Source: Rhizomys pruinosus
Lineage: Eukaryota > Chordata > Mammalia > Rodentia > Spalacidae
DNA length: 64,000 nucleotides
Assembly (NCBI GenBank): GCA_009823505.1
Contig: VZQC01005595.1
Location: forward strand, 1,013,538 to 1,077,537
Direction: 5' to 3'
Of the stretch, positions 11,631 through 22,640 are shown piece after piece; the stretch's first letter is position 1, and the number at the start of each line of letters is the position of its first letter. The position numbers and the translations under genes are program-made. The notes below the pieces were generated by a model. The model saw only the letters and a list, made by a program, of their open reading frames with translations. It had not been told where the DNA came from and searched no databases.

Positions 11631-12257
11631 TGCACAGCTATGTTTATTGCAGCTCTGTTCACAATAGCAAAAAGCTGGAACCAGCCCAGGTGTCCCTCAA
11701 CTGACGAGTGGATAGAGAAAATGTGGTACATGTATACAATGGAGTTCTATGCTGCGGTAAAGAGGGACAACATCATGAACTTTGCAAGTAAATGAATGGA
11801 GCTAGAAAACATTATGTTAAGTGAAGTAACACAGTCCCAGAAAAACAAACGACAAATGGTGTCCCCCTCATATGTGGATGCTAGTGCCAATAACCCAGAT
11901 ATAAATATTTCTCATGGAGAGGGATGCATAGTAAAAGAACAACAACAGAAAGACTGCATCAGAAAACTGACTGAAATGGTGAATTGGGAAGGGCGGGAGG
12001 GGCGGGAGAGGGACACGGATGTATATTCGATTAATGCATATTTAATTGACGTGAGTTCAACAAGTATCCAGTTTTGCCCAGACACTGTTTACAGGTTATA
12101 TGGTGTATTAGGACTCAGTAAAAGTAAATATGTGTATATTAAACAACATTGGTTTACAGGGTCTGATAAAAATGGTAATGCATCTGAGTTAAATGGATAT
12201 ATAAATTGCTGTTGTCCACATTTGTTCTACATAAAATCTGTTTAACAATAAAAAAAT
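11631..12257 (+). mobile_element. L1 3' end: ORF2 C-terminus plus an unusual 3' UTR
   Basis: The 5' part (11631-11870) aligns with the end of L1 ORF2, including 'gacgagtggatagagaaaat' and the terminal [11 protein letters not shown] codons, but holds an in-frame stop near 11792. The 3' UTR (from about 11875) is nearly the same as the one at 63680-64000 and differs from the young L1 3' UTR at 62743-63089. A possible polyadenylation signal AATAAA sits at about 12247. The copy is 5'-truncated and dead. Confidence 0.85.
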
Positions 12258-13490
12258 CAGGAAACAAAACTTCCAGAAACCACAGGGCATCAGGAAAGGA
12301 ATCAAAAAAATGTGAATTAATTTTGTAGTGCAAAGATAGTAAGTGTCTGTCCATGGTCATCCATGAGAAGAGTGGCATCTATATTGTGTTTCTGTCCAGA
12401 AGCAAAACTGTCTACTCTTTTTAACATTCTAAAATAGTAATTAATTTTATTAACTTACAATTTTTAACCCATAATGATGCCATTATTCAAAACAATTAAA
12501 GATATGCTTGCCATTTTCCATACAAATTTCATTACAACCTCATAATTCTAATTCAAGAAACTAAGAAGAGATGTACATTTTTTCTTTCACATCTCTGTAC
12601 ATATATCTGGTGCTTCTTATACTGATACAAATAAAGATGATAAACACACATGCCTTGCACTTGCACATATATGTTCTTGTATATGCATTTACATGATATA
12701 TGCATGACATCTACAAATACATATTTCAGTAGAACCAGAATTTCTTTGTGACACAATAATGATAAGGTCATTAGAAGTCATTACTAAAATAACAGAAGTG
12801 TCTTTGTCATTTATGGTATATACATATATACTGCCATATATGCTTTGTCCTCATATCTCATGGAGATTACAAGTTTAAACATTACTATATGTTCTTACAT
12901 GAAATCCTGAAGCAGTGTTCCAAAGAGTGTTGAAACGGAAAGCATGGCTATTAAATGTATGAGTCATAAAGCATGCAAGAAGGTTTCCATAGAATTAAAT
13001 TGTTTTGATTCAATATGTTCTTGCACTTATTAGTTTCATTTTGGAACATGTAAATGAGAATGTGTGTACTAAGGGCAAAATGGGTTTGTTTGCAATCATG
13101 CATCATTTGCTATGCACAGAGTTTGTAATTAGCATGTTCTAAATTGAATTATTAATATTTAATTGAAGAAGTCAAGGATAAGAACAAAAGGGGCAACCTG
13201 TAAAGAACTGACTCCCTAAAATCTCATGAACCACTGGCTTAGAATGTTAAATACATGTACCTCATTAAATTAACAAAATATGGGTTCCTTAAGTGATTAA
13301 TTTTGGTAACTTTACCTACTTATAGTAGGTAATTGGTCACTTTCATAAGTTCCACCAGTAAACTTTTCAAAGGATGCCACCATTACCTTGTGGAAAATTG
13401 TAGAAGAAAAACTAATTCAGTTAACATAAAACCTAATTCAGTTAACATAATATCTTATGGTCATAGTATAAAAAGATATGACAAGGTTCT
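12258..13490. other. No feature seen
   Basis: AT-rich sequence ending in T-rich runs from about 13490. No gene or repeat family was recognised. Confidence 0.4.
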
Positions 13491-13539
13491 CTTTTTTTTT
13501 TTTTTTTTTTTTTACTTAAACACAAATTTAAAATTGATT

Positions 13540-13703
13540 TTTTTTTATTTTTTTTTTTGGTCTTTTCAAGACAGGGTCTCCCTGTAGCCCCAGCTGTCCT
13601 GGAACTCGCTCTGTAAGCCAGGCTGGCCTTGAATTCCAAAGATCTGCCTGCCTCTGACTCCCCAGTGATAGGATTAAAGGTGGCATGCTCCACCACACCC
13701 AGC
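13540..13703 (-). mobile_element. B1 SINE
   Basis: Antisense B1: T-rich tail, then 'gacagggtctccctgtagcc', 'ccaggctggccttgaattcc', ending at 'ccaccacacccagct'. It abuts the left boundary of the twin-primed L1. Confidence 0.93.
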
Positions 13704-13715
13704 TCCTCCATTTTT

Positions 13716-15710
13716 TAAAATTAATTTTTATTGAGTGCATTTTATACAACATTTCTCAAACAAATCTAGACTCATTTCCCCCATCCATGCCCACCCCTTA
13801 CATCCCCCGCCCCTCACCAGAGCTCATGGACTCTGTCATACATGTTAAATCCTGTCTTGCATCTTTTTCTCTGTCTTTTATAACCTCTTCAATGTACAAG
13901 TTTACTGTTTCCATCAGATTATTTTGATTATGTTTTTCTCTCTCTTTTTTTTGTTCCCTTTAATTTTATATTATTCCAAAATATGCATATGTACACTCCA
14001 CACATAAATCAAAATCACAAATTCTGAAAATAAACTATAGGTTAATTCCAAAACACATATAGAGATTCACATTTTAACAGTAAAGTTGCATGCAGGTAAA
14101 AAGAATATGAATAGAATATGAATACATATCTTCCTTTCATATATGGTAATGACAACGTGTGAATACAAGTGGTAGGACAATTTTAGAGCCCATTAAGAGA
14201 TTCACATTGGAATAGTACAGTTGCTTTCAGATACAATAAAATATAATAATAAAGTTGCTCAGTTTGCCTGCCAACTGGGGATTTGGTGCTAGCATCCATC
14301 AATGAGGGGAACCATTTGCCTTTTTCTTTTTCTGGGACTGTGTTACTTCACTCGGCATAATGTTTTTTAGTACTATCCATTTACCAGCAAAGCTCATGAT
14401 GTCATCTTTCTTTACCACTGCATAGAACTCCATTGTGTAGATGTACCATATTTTTGTTATCCAGTCATCAGTTGAGGGACATTTGGATTAGTTCCAGCTC
14501 TTTGCAATTGTGAAGAGAGCACATAGCTGTGCATGTATCTTTGTGGTAGATGCCTCTTGTGGGCATGTACCTCTGAGTGGTATGACTGGGTCAGGTGGTA
14601 GGCTCATTTTGAGTTTTTTACTGGTTCTCCATGCTGCTTTCCACAGTGTTTACATTCCCACCAGCAATGGATGAGTGTTCCCCTTTCCTCACAACCTCTC
14701 TAGCATTTGGTGCCTTTTGTTTTCTTGAACTTGGCTAGTCTTATTGGAGTGAGATGGTACCTTTTTGTGGTTTTAATTTGCATTTCCTTAATTATTAATG
14801 ATGTTGAACACTTTTTAAGATGGTTCTCAACCATCTTACTTCCTTAGTGGTGAAGACTCTGTTCAGCTCTTTACTCCATCTTATGAGGAGGTCATTTGTT
14901 TTCTTAATCCTTTGTTTATTAAGTAGGTTATATATTCTGGATGTTAATACTTTGTCAGATGTATCAGTTTTAGTCAAGGTGTCTTTGGTTAGGTTTATTC
15001 CTAGGTATTTAATTTAATTTAATATTATTTTTGAGGCTATTGTGATTGGGAAGGTCACCTTATATTCCTTCTCCAGTATATTAATTTGGGTAGAAGGGAC
15101 ATTTTTATTATATTAATTTTTCTAATCCAGGAGCATGGGAGGTCTTTCCATCTTTTGATGTCATTTTCAATCTCCTTCTTCAGGGCTTTAAAATTTTTGC
15201 TTATAAAGGTCTTTAGTGTTTTTGGTTAGGTTTATTCCTAGATATTTTATTTCTTTTAAGGCTATTGTGATTGGGAGGGTCTACCTATATTCCTGCTCCG
15301 GTTGCTTATTTTTGATGTAAAGAAAGGCTACTGATTTTTCTAGGTTTATTTTGAATCCCGCCTCTTTACTGAAACTTTTAATTGTTTCTAAGAGTTTTCT
15401 GGTGGAATTTTTAGCATCCCTTAGGTAAACTATCATATCATCTGCAAGAAGGAATAGTTTTACTTCCTAGAGGGAATTGGACTGTAGGGATCATTCTTCA
15501 ATGTAATCAAAGCCATATATAAGAAACCCACAGCCAACATTATCCTAAATGGAGAAATATTGGAAGTATTCCCCTTAAAGGTAGGAACATGGCAAGACTG
15601 TCCACACTGTCACCACTCCTCTTCAATATAGTTCTTGAAATGCTTGCTAGGGCAATAAGGTGAGAAAAGGATATTAAAGGAGTACTAATTGGAAAAGAAG
15701 TAGAACTATT
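13716..15710 (-). mobile_element. 5'-inverted (twin-primed) L1 copy
   Basis: From 13716 to about 15463 the minus strand reads L1 3' UTR, then ORF2 C-terminal sequence back to the reverse transcriptase core (about codon 698 by comparison with 58936-62742). At 15463/15464 the orientation flips: 15464-15710 reads ORF2 codons about 621-702 on the plus strand. Both ends carry the perfect 12-bp duplication TCCTCCATTTTT (13704-13715 and 15711-15722), so the two halves arrived as one insertion. The minus part has a further anomaly: about 14975-15075 (codons about 754-784) precedes and overlaps 15080-15463 (codons about 698-838), with a deletion before it. All frames are broken. Confidence 0.9.
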
Positions 15711-15722
15711 TCCTCCATTTTT

Positions 15723-15998
15723 CTAACTTGTTATAAAGAATGAATTTGCCTCAAATTGTGGAGATTTTATTTAAGCACTAGACCCAAATTCTAATAAAGG
15801 CATTAATTTAGAGAATTATGAAACAAAGCATAGAACATCCTGAATTTCAATGTTCATTTAGGAAAAGATAGGCCAAATAAGGAATATCTGAAAATACATA
15901 GAAATCAGGATATTATGTAAGAAGGTCTAAACCAGCAGCCTTTTCAAACCTGTACAGCATAAGAGGGATGAAAAATAGTGAATTAGCTTAGTTTAAAA
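15723..15998. other. No feature seen
   Basis: AT-rich spacer. Confidence 0.35.
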
Positions 15999-16008
15999 TA
16001 TAGGAAAA

Positions 16009-16169
16009 GGAGCCAGGAGTGGTGGCCCATGCCTTTAATCCTAGCACTTGGGAGGCAGAGGCAGGCAGATCTTTGTGAGTTCAAGGGGAGCCTGGTCTAC
16101 AGAGTGAGTTCCAGGAGAGCTGGGGCTACAGGGAGACCCTGTCTTGAAAAGACAAAAAATAAAAATATG
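16009..16169 (+). mobile_element. B1 SINE
   Basis: Full-length B1 from 'gagccaggagtggtggccca' to 'ccctgtcttgaaaagac' plus an A-rich tail. TATAGGAAAA flanks it at 15999-16008 and 16170-16179. Confidence 0.93.
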
Positions 16170-16184
16170 TATAGGAAAAACAGA

Positions 16185-16327
16185 AGTCTTATATGGTGGC
16201 ATATCCCTTTAATACCAGTACTAGGGAGGCACAGGCAAGCAGGGCTCTGTGAGATTGAGGACAGCCTAGACTACATAGCAAGTTCCAGACTACCTGGGAC
16301 TATAGGGACACCCTATTTAAAAAAATA
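16185..16327 (+). mobile_element. Old B1-like SINE
   Basis: A diverged B1 ('atatggtggcatatcccttt', 'cagcctagactacatagcaa', 'gggacaccctattt') directly after the younger B1. Its A-tail is the seed of the TAGA array that follows. Confidence 0.82.
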
Positions 16328-16373
<46 letters not shown>

Positions 16374-16577
16374 GATAGATGATCGTTAGATGATAGATGA
16401 TAGAAATGGTAGATACATATTTGATGAGATAAATCGATGAGATAGATTATAGATAGAGAAAGATAGATGATAGATATATAGGCAGAGATAGATCAATGAT
16501 AGATAATAGCTCTATAGTCAGATAATAGAAGATTGGTAGAGATAGAGGATAGATAGTAAATAGATAGATAGGTGATT

Positions 16578-16615
<38 letters not shown>

Positions 16616-16642
16616 GGATAGATAGTAAATAGATAGATAGGT

Positions 16643-16680
<38 letters not shown>

Positions 16681-16730
16681 CAATAGAGATAAATTATAGA
16701 TGGATACATACATAGATTACAAAAAAAACA
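16328..16730. repeat. (TAGA)n tetranucleotide array
   Basis: Several pure TAGA blocks (about 16328-16370, 16575-16615, 16640-16680) are separated by degenerate GATA-type sequence. A near-duplicate block of about 60 bp ('gaggatagatagtaaatag') occurs at about 16545 and 16614. The Tyr/Leu/Ser-rich antisense ORFs are artefacts of the repeat. Confidence 0.95.
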
Positions 16731-17009
16731 AATGCAAAGAAACAATTAATGAACAAGGACTACATAGTTACATCTGCCTCTAGACAAACAAAAGTTGTGG
16801 TGACTGTATGATCAAATGAGGGACCATAAATGAAGTGGTTCTGCCCAGGCAGCAGACCACTGAGTCTTTGTTTACTAAAGACCCTAAAATGATTTTTGGG
16901 AAAACCCTGGGTTCTCTCACTGAAAGGCTTGCTTTGCAACCTTGGTATAACATTTTGGATAAGCAATAACTATATCCAAGACTTCTATGTTGCTTTACTG
17001 TTTTTTTAA

Positions 17010-17958
17010 ACCATACAGTTGTTTTCAGATAAAAAGAAATATAACATTGATATTCCTCACCTTGCCTTTCAACTAGGGATTTGGTGCTAGTGTCCACAAA
17101 TGAGGGATACCATTTGTCGTTTGTTTTTCTGGGACTGTGTTACTTCACATAGCATAATGGCTTCTAGTCACATCCATTTGCATGTAAAATTCATGATGTT
17201 ATCTTTCTTTCCTGCTGTGTAGAACTCCATTGTGTAGATATACCACAATTTCTTTATCCACTCATCTGTTAAGGGGCACCTGTGTTGCTTCCAGCTCTTT
17301 GCTATTGTGAAGAGAGTAGCAATAAACATGGTTTTGTATGTTTCTCTGGGACAGGTTGAGTGGTGTGGGTATATACACAGGAGTGTTATGACTAGGTCAG
17401 GTGGTAGGATTAATTTGAGTCTTTTTCAAATATTCTCCATACTGCTTTCCGTAGGGGTTACATGAATGTCTATTCCTACCAGCAGTGTATGAGTGATCCC
17501 CTTTCACCACAACTTCTCCAGCATTTCGTGTGATTTGTTTTCCTAATCTTACCAGTTTTACCAGGGTAAGGTGAAGTCTTAAGGTGGTTTTAATTTGGAT
17601 TTCCTTAATTGTTAGAGTCATTGAACACTTCCTGAGATGCTTGTTAGCCATCTTCACTTCTTCATTTGTGAATTCTCTATTCATCTCTTTACTCCATCTT
17701 TTGAGTGAGTCATTTGTTTTCTTGCTCCTTTGTTTTTGAGTAATTTATATGTTCTAGATGTTAATGCTCTGTCAGATGTATCACTGATGAAGGTTTCCTC
17801 CCAATCTGTGTGTTTTCTCCTCACTTCTCTGATTGTTTCTTTCTCTATACAGAAGCTTTTGAGTTTAATGAGGTCCCACTTGTCTATTGTTGACCTTATT
17901 TCCAAAGCAGCTGCTGCTAATTTAGAAAGTCTTTTCCTATGCTTAAGTCTTTTAGGTT
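17010..17958 (-). mobile_element. L1 ORF2 3' fragment
   Basis: The antisense strand carries the end of L1 3' UTR ('gtgctagtgtccacaaatga'), the ORF2 terminus ('tgggactgtgttacttcaca') and ORF2 back to about codon 1010, with many stops and frameshifts. No target-site duplication was found. Confidence 0.88.
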
Positions 17959-18743
17959 ATTGTCTTATAAATGGCTAATTTCTGCATAACAGTGCTTCAT
18001 TCCATCATAAAGTTTTCTTTACCCATAATGTTGCCTATGCATTGAATATTCATTTACATTTTTTTTCTGACATTAGTACTGACTATCTGACATGCTTATG
18101 ATAGAACCATGGTAGTATTTCCCTGAGATTCTATGACCCTGACCTAATACCTATGACAGGAGGATAAAGCATTAGTGATAGAAGGAGAGATGGCCATAGT
18201 TACCATTTTTCAATTACATGATTGCAAAATAATTAAAATGAAATATATTTATTTCTATAGATTTCCTGTCCTCCTCTTTTATGTGTTATAGAATGACCTA
18301 AAAGTAGAAGCTGTTCATAAATATTATGTTCTTAGGTTATGCCTCCTTACACACTCACAGTTAAGTATTATTCTATTAAAAAGCAGCTTCAAAACTTAAA
18401 ATTAATGCCACAACTCTAGAGAGGGTACCCTTTATAATCATGGGGTACTCTCAAGTGAAGGTGGGCAGAACAATGAATAGGATGGTGTAGATTGAATGGG
18501 CACTATGAGGGTAGAACATGTCATATACATTTTTCAAATTCTGCTTTCCTTGTCACTCTATATTTTCATTTTTTTACTCAATTTTGTTTTTATTTAATAA
18601 GCCTTATATTTAAGATATTTTAATAGGCATGTACCACAGGATTACATTTTATGTTAGGAAACACAGAACTGATATATTCCTAAGAATAATATGCAGCAAA
18701 AATCCAACTAGGAATTGACATGGAAATGAGAAAATATTCTATG
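17959..18743. other. No feature seen
   Basis: AT-rich sequence without a recognisable gene or repeat. Confidence 0.35.
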
Positions 18744-18748
18744 GAAGC

Positions 18749-19291
18749 TGTCCTAGTTTGTCTTCCATTGCTGTAACTTGGGGAGGAAAGGGTTTATTCA
18801 GCTTACATCTCCTGGGTCACAGTTCTCACTCAGGGAGTCCAAGGCAAGAACTCAGAAGCTGAAGCACAAACCATGGAGGAATGCTGTTCACTGGCTTGCT
18901 CCCCTGGCTCATGCCCAGCCTGCCTTCTTTTTTTTTTTTTGTGTGTGTGTGTTTTTGAGACAGGGTCTCCCTGTAGCCCCAGCTGACCTGGAACTCACTC
19001 TGTAGACCAGGCTGGCCTTGAACTCACAAAGATCCGCCTGCCTCTGCCTCCCAAGTGCTAGGATTAAAAGCGTGCACCACCACACCCGGCTCCAACCTGC
19101 CTTCTTATACGGGTACACAACAACCTGCCCAGGGTGGCACCACTCATTGTGGGTTGGGCCCTCCCACACTGCTCGACCATCAAGACAATACTCCACAGAT
19201 GTGGCCACAGACCAATCCAATGGAGCCAATTCCCCAATTGAGGCTCCCTCAACCCAGGTGTGTCAAGTTGACACTAAAGCTATCCAGCACA
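18749..19291 (-). mobile_element. ORR1-type MaLR LTR, split by a B1
   Basis: The antisense of an ORR1 LTR: 'gtcctagtttgtcttccatt', 'cttggggaggaaagggttta', 'gccatg/catggaggaatgctg', 'gggtggcaccactcattgtg' and 'gtgtcaagttgacactaaag'. The boundaries TG...CA and a 5-bp duplication GAAGC (18744-18748 and 19292-19296) define a solo LTR. A B1 inserted at 18930-19095. ORR1 belongs to the non-autonomous MaLR group mobilised by ERVL. Confidence 0.88.
18930..19095 (-). mobile_element. B1 SINE nested in the ORR1 LTR
   Basis: A full-length B1 with a T/GT tail at its left, flanked by the 11-bp duplication CCTGCCTTCTT (18919-18929 and 19096-19106). The duplicated target belongs to the ORR1 LTR, so the B1 is the later insertion. 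Confidence 0.95.
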
Positions 19292-19296
19292 GAAGC

Positions 19297-20790
19297 CCTT
19301 CCTAGAAAACCCATTTTGTAAATTATGAGGGGGAAGAAAGTGTTCAAATGCATACGTTTCATTAGAATACAAATCTAGTAATACAGAAGGCTTTTTATTA
19401 TTATTATCTTTCAACCTGTCAGTGTTTCCAAGAGGTTAATGAACGGTTTCTTTAGTTAAAACTAAATATTATAAATGGGTGAGAAGTAACTTAACACACA
19501 TAATGATAAACAATAGGTATATGACATGTTTAGATGTCATATGTAAGATATCATATATAAGTGTACTTGTATTGTTTTTTCCTCTGTGATTTTAATTCAA
19601 TGCCTTATTGATAGATATTGTAGTTGTGGCAAAAAATTCCACACAAATTTCTTGGAGTTCCTTATCAATATTCAGGTAACTAAACCACGTGTGGGCCTAA
19701 TTCTCTTAGCATTTAATAGTATTTGTGTATTTTTTCAATGCTAAACCCATCATCCTAAAACAGAGGACTTATTCTCAAAGTTAGAATTGGTGTGTGGATA
19801 GGTAAGACTGTAAATACTTTGCTACATTTGGGAAAATTTCCTGTATCAACATAATGGATTTTGGTTTTGATCTTTTCTATGAAGAGGGCTATCCAATCAG
19901 TAAACAAAGAAAATGGACAAACAATATAAATTATTGTTTTAAATGTACTCACTACAGAAGTATGTTCATATTAATGATGTTTAGTATATTTCCATGGAAG
20001 CATACAACATACTATGATCAAAGCCAAGCACTCTTTCCCATGCCTCCTCCTAACTTTCCCAGGCAAGTACCAGAATTAGTATACTAGATTAGTTTTGTGG
20101 ACTTATTCATAATAGTCCAAAATGCACATCAATATTTTTTCTTTTTCAAGTTAATTATAATTTTATTTTAAAGAAGAAAATGTTTCCCTTACTTCTCACC
20201 AATTTAAATGGACTTATAAATCTAGCAGACTTTTCATGAAACATATTCCTTTTCAGATTATCATCTAGTCTTTCTTAAGCATCTCAGTCCATTCATGCTT
20301 CTTATTTTGGTAACTCTCTTGGACTTTTATTTGTCAGAAGACAAATAATATCTCCTATTAGTACATGATATTTGTCACTAGAACTCAGTACAAGTTTTTC
20401 TTGTGACTAAATTTCTTGATAATTTAAACAAAATTTGTTTCTGAAGCTGGAAATAGATAGAATGTAGGGTCTTAAACCTATTCTCTCAGGAAGGCTTTGG
20501 CCCTACCTGATTCTCAATTCAAGTACTGAATTGTTTACATATGCTCAGGTTCTGTCCTTGACATCATTTGTTACAGCACTGTTTTCTATATTACGTTGGA
20601 AATTGCTTTATCCCAACATGTCCGTTGAACACTCAACTGATTTTCATAGCCTTAAATGGCAATCTGGGTCACCCTGTTTGATTGGTTTTAGAAGAAAAAT
20701 CAAGGAAGACACATATTTATAGAAAAGAACATTTTATAATTCATTACAATAACATAACCCAGTTGTTGCAATAAATCCTGATGCACCAAA
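19297..20790. other. No feature seen
   Basis: About 1.5 kb of AT-rich sequence with no recognised gene or repeat family. Confidence 0.4.
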
Positions 20791-20791
20791 C

Positions 20792-20792
<1 letters not shown>

Positions 20793-20842
<50 letters not shown>

Positions 20843-20843
20843 N
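20793..20843. repeat. (TC)n microsatellite ending in an ambiguous base
   Basis: About 25 TC units end at an 'n' (20843), the only ambiguous base I noticed in the window. This is probably a collapsed or unresolved repeat end. The Arg-Glu repeat ORF on the minus strand is an artefact. Confidence 0.95.
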
Positions 20844-20844
20844 T

Positions 20845-21018
20845 GTTACATATGGATTTTTGGATGACTTTTCTAGCTCTGTGAATAATATTGTGTGTAT
20901 TTTGATTGGCATTTATTGAATCTATAGATTGTCTTTGGTAAGATGGTAATTTTCATAATATTGATTCTAGCAATCCAAGAGCAGAGCATGGTAGATTTCT
21001 CCATCTCCTAGTGTCTTC
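20845..21018 (-). mobile_element. Old L1 ORF2 fragment
   Basis: The antisense sequence ('ttttctagctctgtgaataa', 'gattctagcaatccaagagc') resembles the ORF2 region after the reverse transcriptase core. It is more diverged than the other L1 pieces, suggesting an older subfamily. Confidence 0.6.
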
Positions 21019-21019
21019 C

Positions 21020-21273
21020 TCCATCTTTTTTTTTTTTTTTTTGGTCTTTTTGAGACAGGGTCTCCCTTTTAGTCTCAGCTGGTCTGGAACTCGTTCTGTA
21101 GACCAGGCTGGCCTTGAACTCATAGAGATCCACGTATCTTTGCCTCTGCCTCTCCAGTGCTAGGATTAAAGGCGTGCACCACCACACCCAGCTTAAAGAC
21201 GGTTCTTAGCCACCATTTGGTTGCTGGAAATTGAATCAGAGTCCTCTGCAAGAGCAGTTGGCACTTTTAAAAT
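21020..21273 (-). mobile_element. B3-head/B1 composite SINE, copy 1
   Basis: On the minus strand a partial B3 head (about 21194-21273, 'agagcagttggcac' on the plus strand) runs straight into a full B1 (21025-21193). The junction lies just after the 'ccgtcttta' motif of B3. The same junction occurs in the copy at 25928-26177. The outer end of the head is truncated and no flanking duplication was seen, so this copy alone could be two separate insertions. Confidence 0.75.
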
Positions 21274-21386
21274 TGTGCTGATTTGACTTATTATTTTTTC
21301 ATGACCAATGCCTAGCTGTCCTAATGTTATAATTCTAACTATGTGAATTGACATTACCTTCCCTCTAGCCTTCCATTCATGGCATG

Positions 21387-21769
21387 TGTATTAGTCAGGG
21401 TTCTCTAAAGAAACAGAAGCAACAGAACGAATACATAGCTATATACAATTTATTGATTTGCTCATGTGACAGAGTTCAAGGAGTCCAACAGTAGCCATGC
21501 CACACTGGAGAGGCTGAGAATCCAGGGAACTGCTCAGTCCACAAGGCTGGATGTCTCAGTAGTCCCAATCTGCTGCTGAAGGCCTGATGTATTCCAGGAG
21601 ATCTGCCGGGACCAGCTCCCTCTGCCACAGCCTTTAATACTGCCTGTCAGCAGAAGGTAATGCCCACATTTGGGGTGGGCCATCCGGGTTGAGGTAGTCC
21701 AATCTGAAGATTCTTTTTCTCTTATTTGTTCCTTAGTCCAGTCAAGTTGACACCCAGGATTAACCATCA
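21387..21769 (-). mobile_element. Solo LTR, ERVL class
   Basis: TGTATTAGTCAGGG... to ...TTAACCATCA on the plus strand is an antisense LTR nearly identical in type to the 3' LTR at 29208-29668. GGCATG lies on both sides (21381-21386 and 21771-21776, one base off at the right edge). It lacks a segment of about 80-90 bp present in the 29208 LTR, right after 'gagctggtccc'. No internal sequence is attached. Confidence 0.85.
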
Positions 21770-21824
21770 CGGCATGCTCTAATCAACTCTAAAAAAGCTG
21801 TCAAGGAAAACTTATTTTTTCCTG

Positions 21825-22640
21825 TTTTTTATTGAGCATTTCTACAACTTATAAAATGTTTCCCACTAAAACACAGTCCCCTCCATGACTCAACTTCCCA
21901 TCAGAACTCATGCATTGCAACATTCAAGCTAAGCCCTATCCAGTCAAGCTCCCAAACCCAGATGTCCTTCTGTGCAAATCTATTCACTGGAGTCTAGTCA
22001 GCATACCTAATAATCCTAGGTGAGGCATATTCTTTCTCACCTTATATTCTTATAATTTTCAGTTTCAGATCAGTCCCCCACCCATTTCTCTTGCTCCAGT
22101 TTGAGACTTTCTCCCAGTTGGCATAGGGCCCATGTCTAATGCCTACATTGCCACAGGTTTACATATGAAAGCTTGCAGTGGATTATAAGTCTCTGCTTCC
22201 CTAATTTCATGCACCAGCTCTGGTTCTTACCATCTTTCTGCCCCCTCTTCCCAATAATCCCTGACCTATTGACAGGTGAAGTTTAATATAGGGGACCCAT
22301 CTAGGGATACACACTCTGGGGGAATCCCAATTTTTTTGGAGATTGACTAGTTGTGGCCTTCTTTTTGGACTGTTCTCTATTGTGTACAGAAGCATTACTT
22401 GTGTGCTGGGCATGGTGGCACATGCCTTTAATCCTAGCACTTGGGAGACAGAGGGAGGTGGATCTTTGTGAGTTCAAGGCCAGCCTGGTCTACAGAGCAA
22501 GTTCCAGGACAGCTGGAGCTACATGAAGACCCTGTCTCGAAAAGAAGCATTACTTGTGAGAATTGAGGGGTGTGCACATTTTCTCTCTGCTCCTCATTCT
22601 GTTTATAGAGATCCAATTGTGGGGTTTTTTTTGTTGTTGT
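21825..22640 (-). mobile_element. Old L1 3' UTR, interrupted by a B1
   Basis: Antisense of a long rodent L1 3' UTR: 'tttttattgagcatttctac', 'aagccctatccagtcaagct', 'ccatctttctgccccctctt', 'gagattgactagttgtggcc'. The same module occurs at 47395-49500, 49560-50650 and 51580-52720. A B1 interrupts it at 22404-22542. Confidence 0.7.
22404..22542 (+). mobile_element. B1 SINE
   Basis: A full-length B1 with almost no A-tail. A perfect 16-bp duplication AGAAGCATTACTTGTG flanks it at 22388-22403 and 22543-22558. Confidence 0.95.

Noticed and set aside
16447..16745. Tyr/Leu/Ser-rich antisense ORFs of 75-88 codons
   Set aside because: They are artefacts of the TAGA array.
18778..19321. Overlapping ORFs of 60-106 codons on both strands
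   Set aside because: They run across ORR1 LTR and B1 sequence.
19755..20087. ORFs of 65-77 codons in single-copy-looking sequence
   Set aside because: No recognisable domain, context or splice signals; length is within chance for AT-rich DNA.
20700..20912. Arg-Glu repeat ORF
   Set aside because: It is a translation of the (TC)n run and crosses an ambiguous base.
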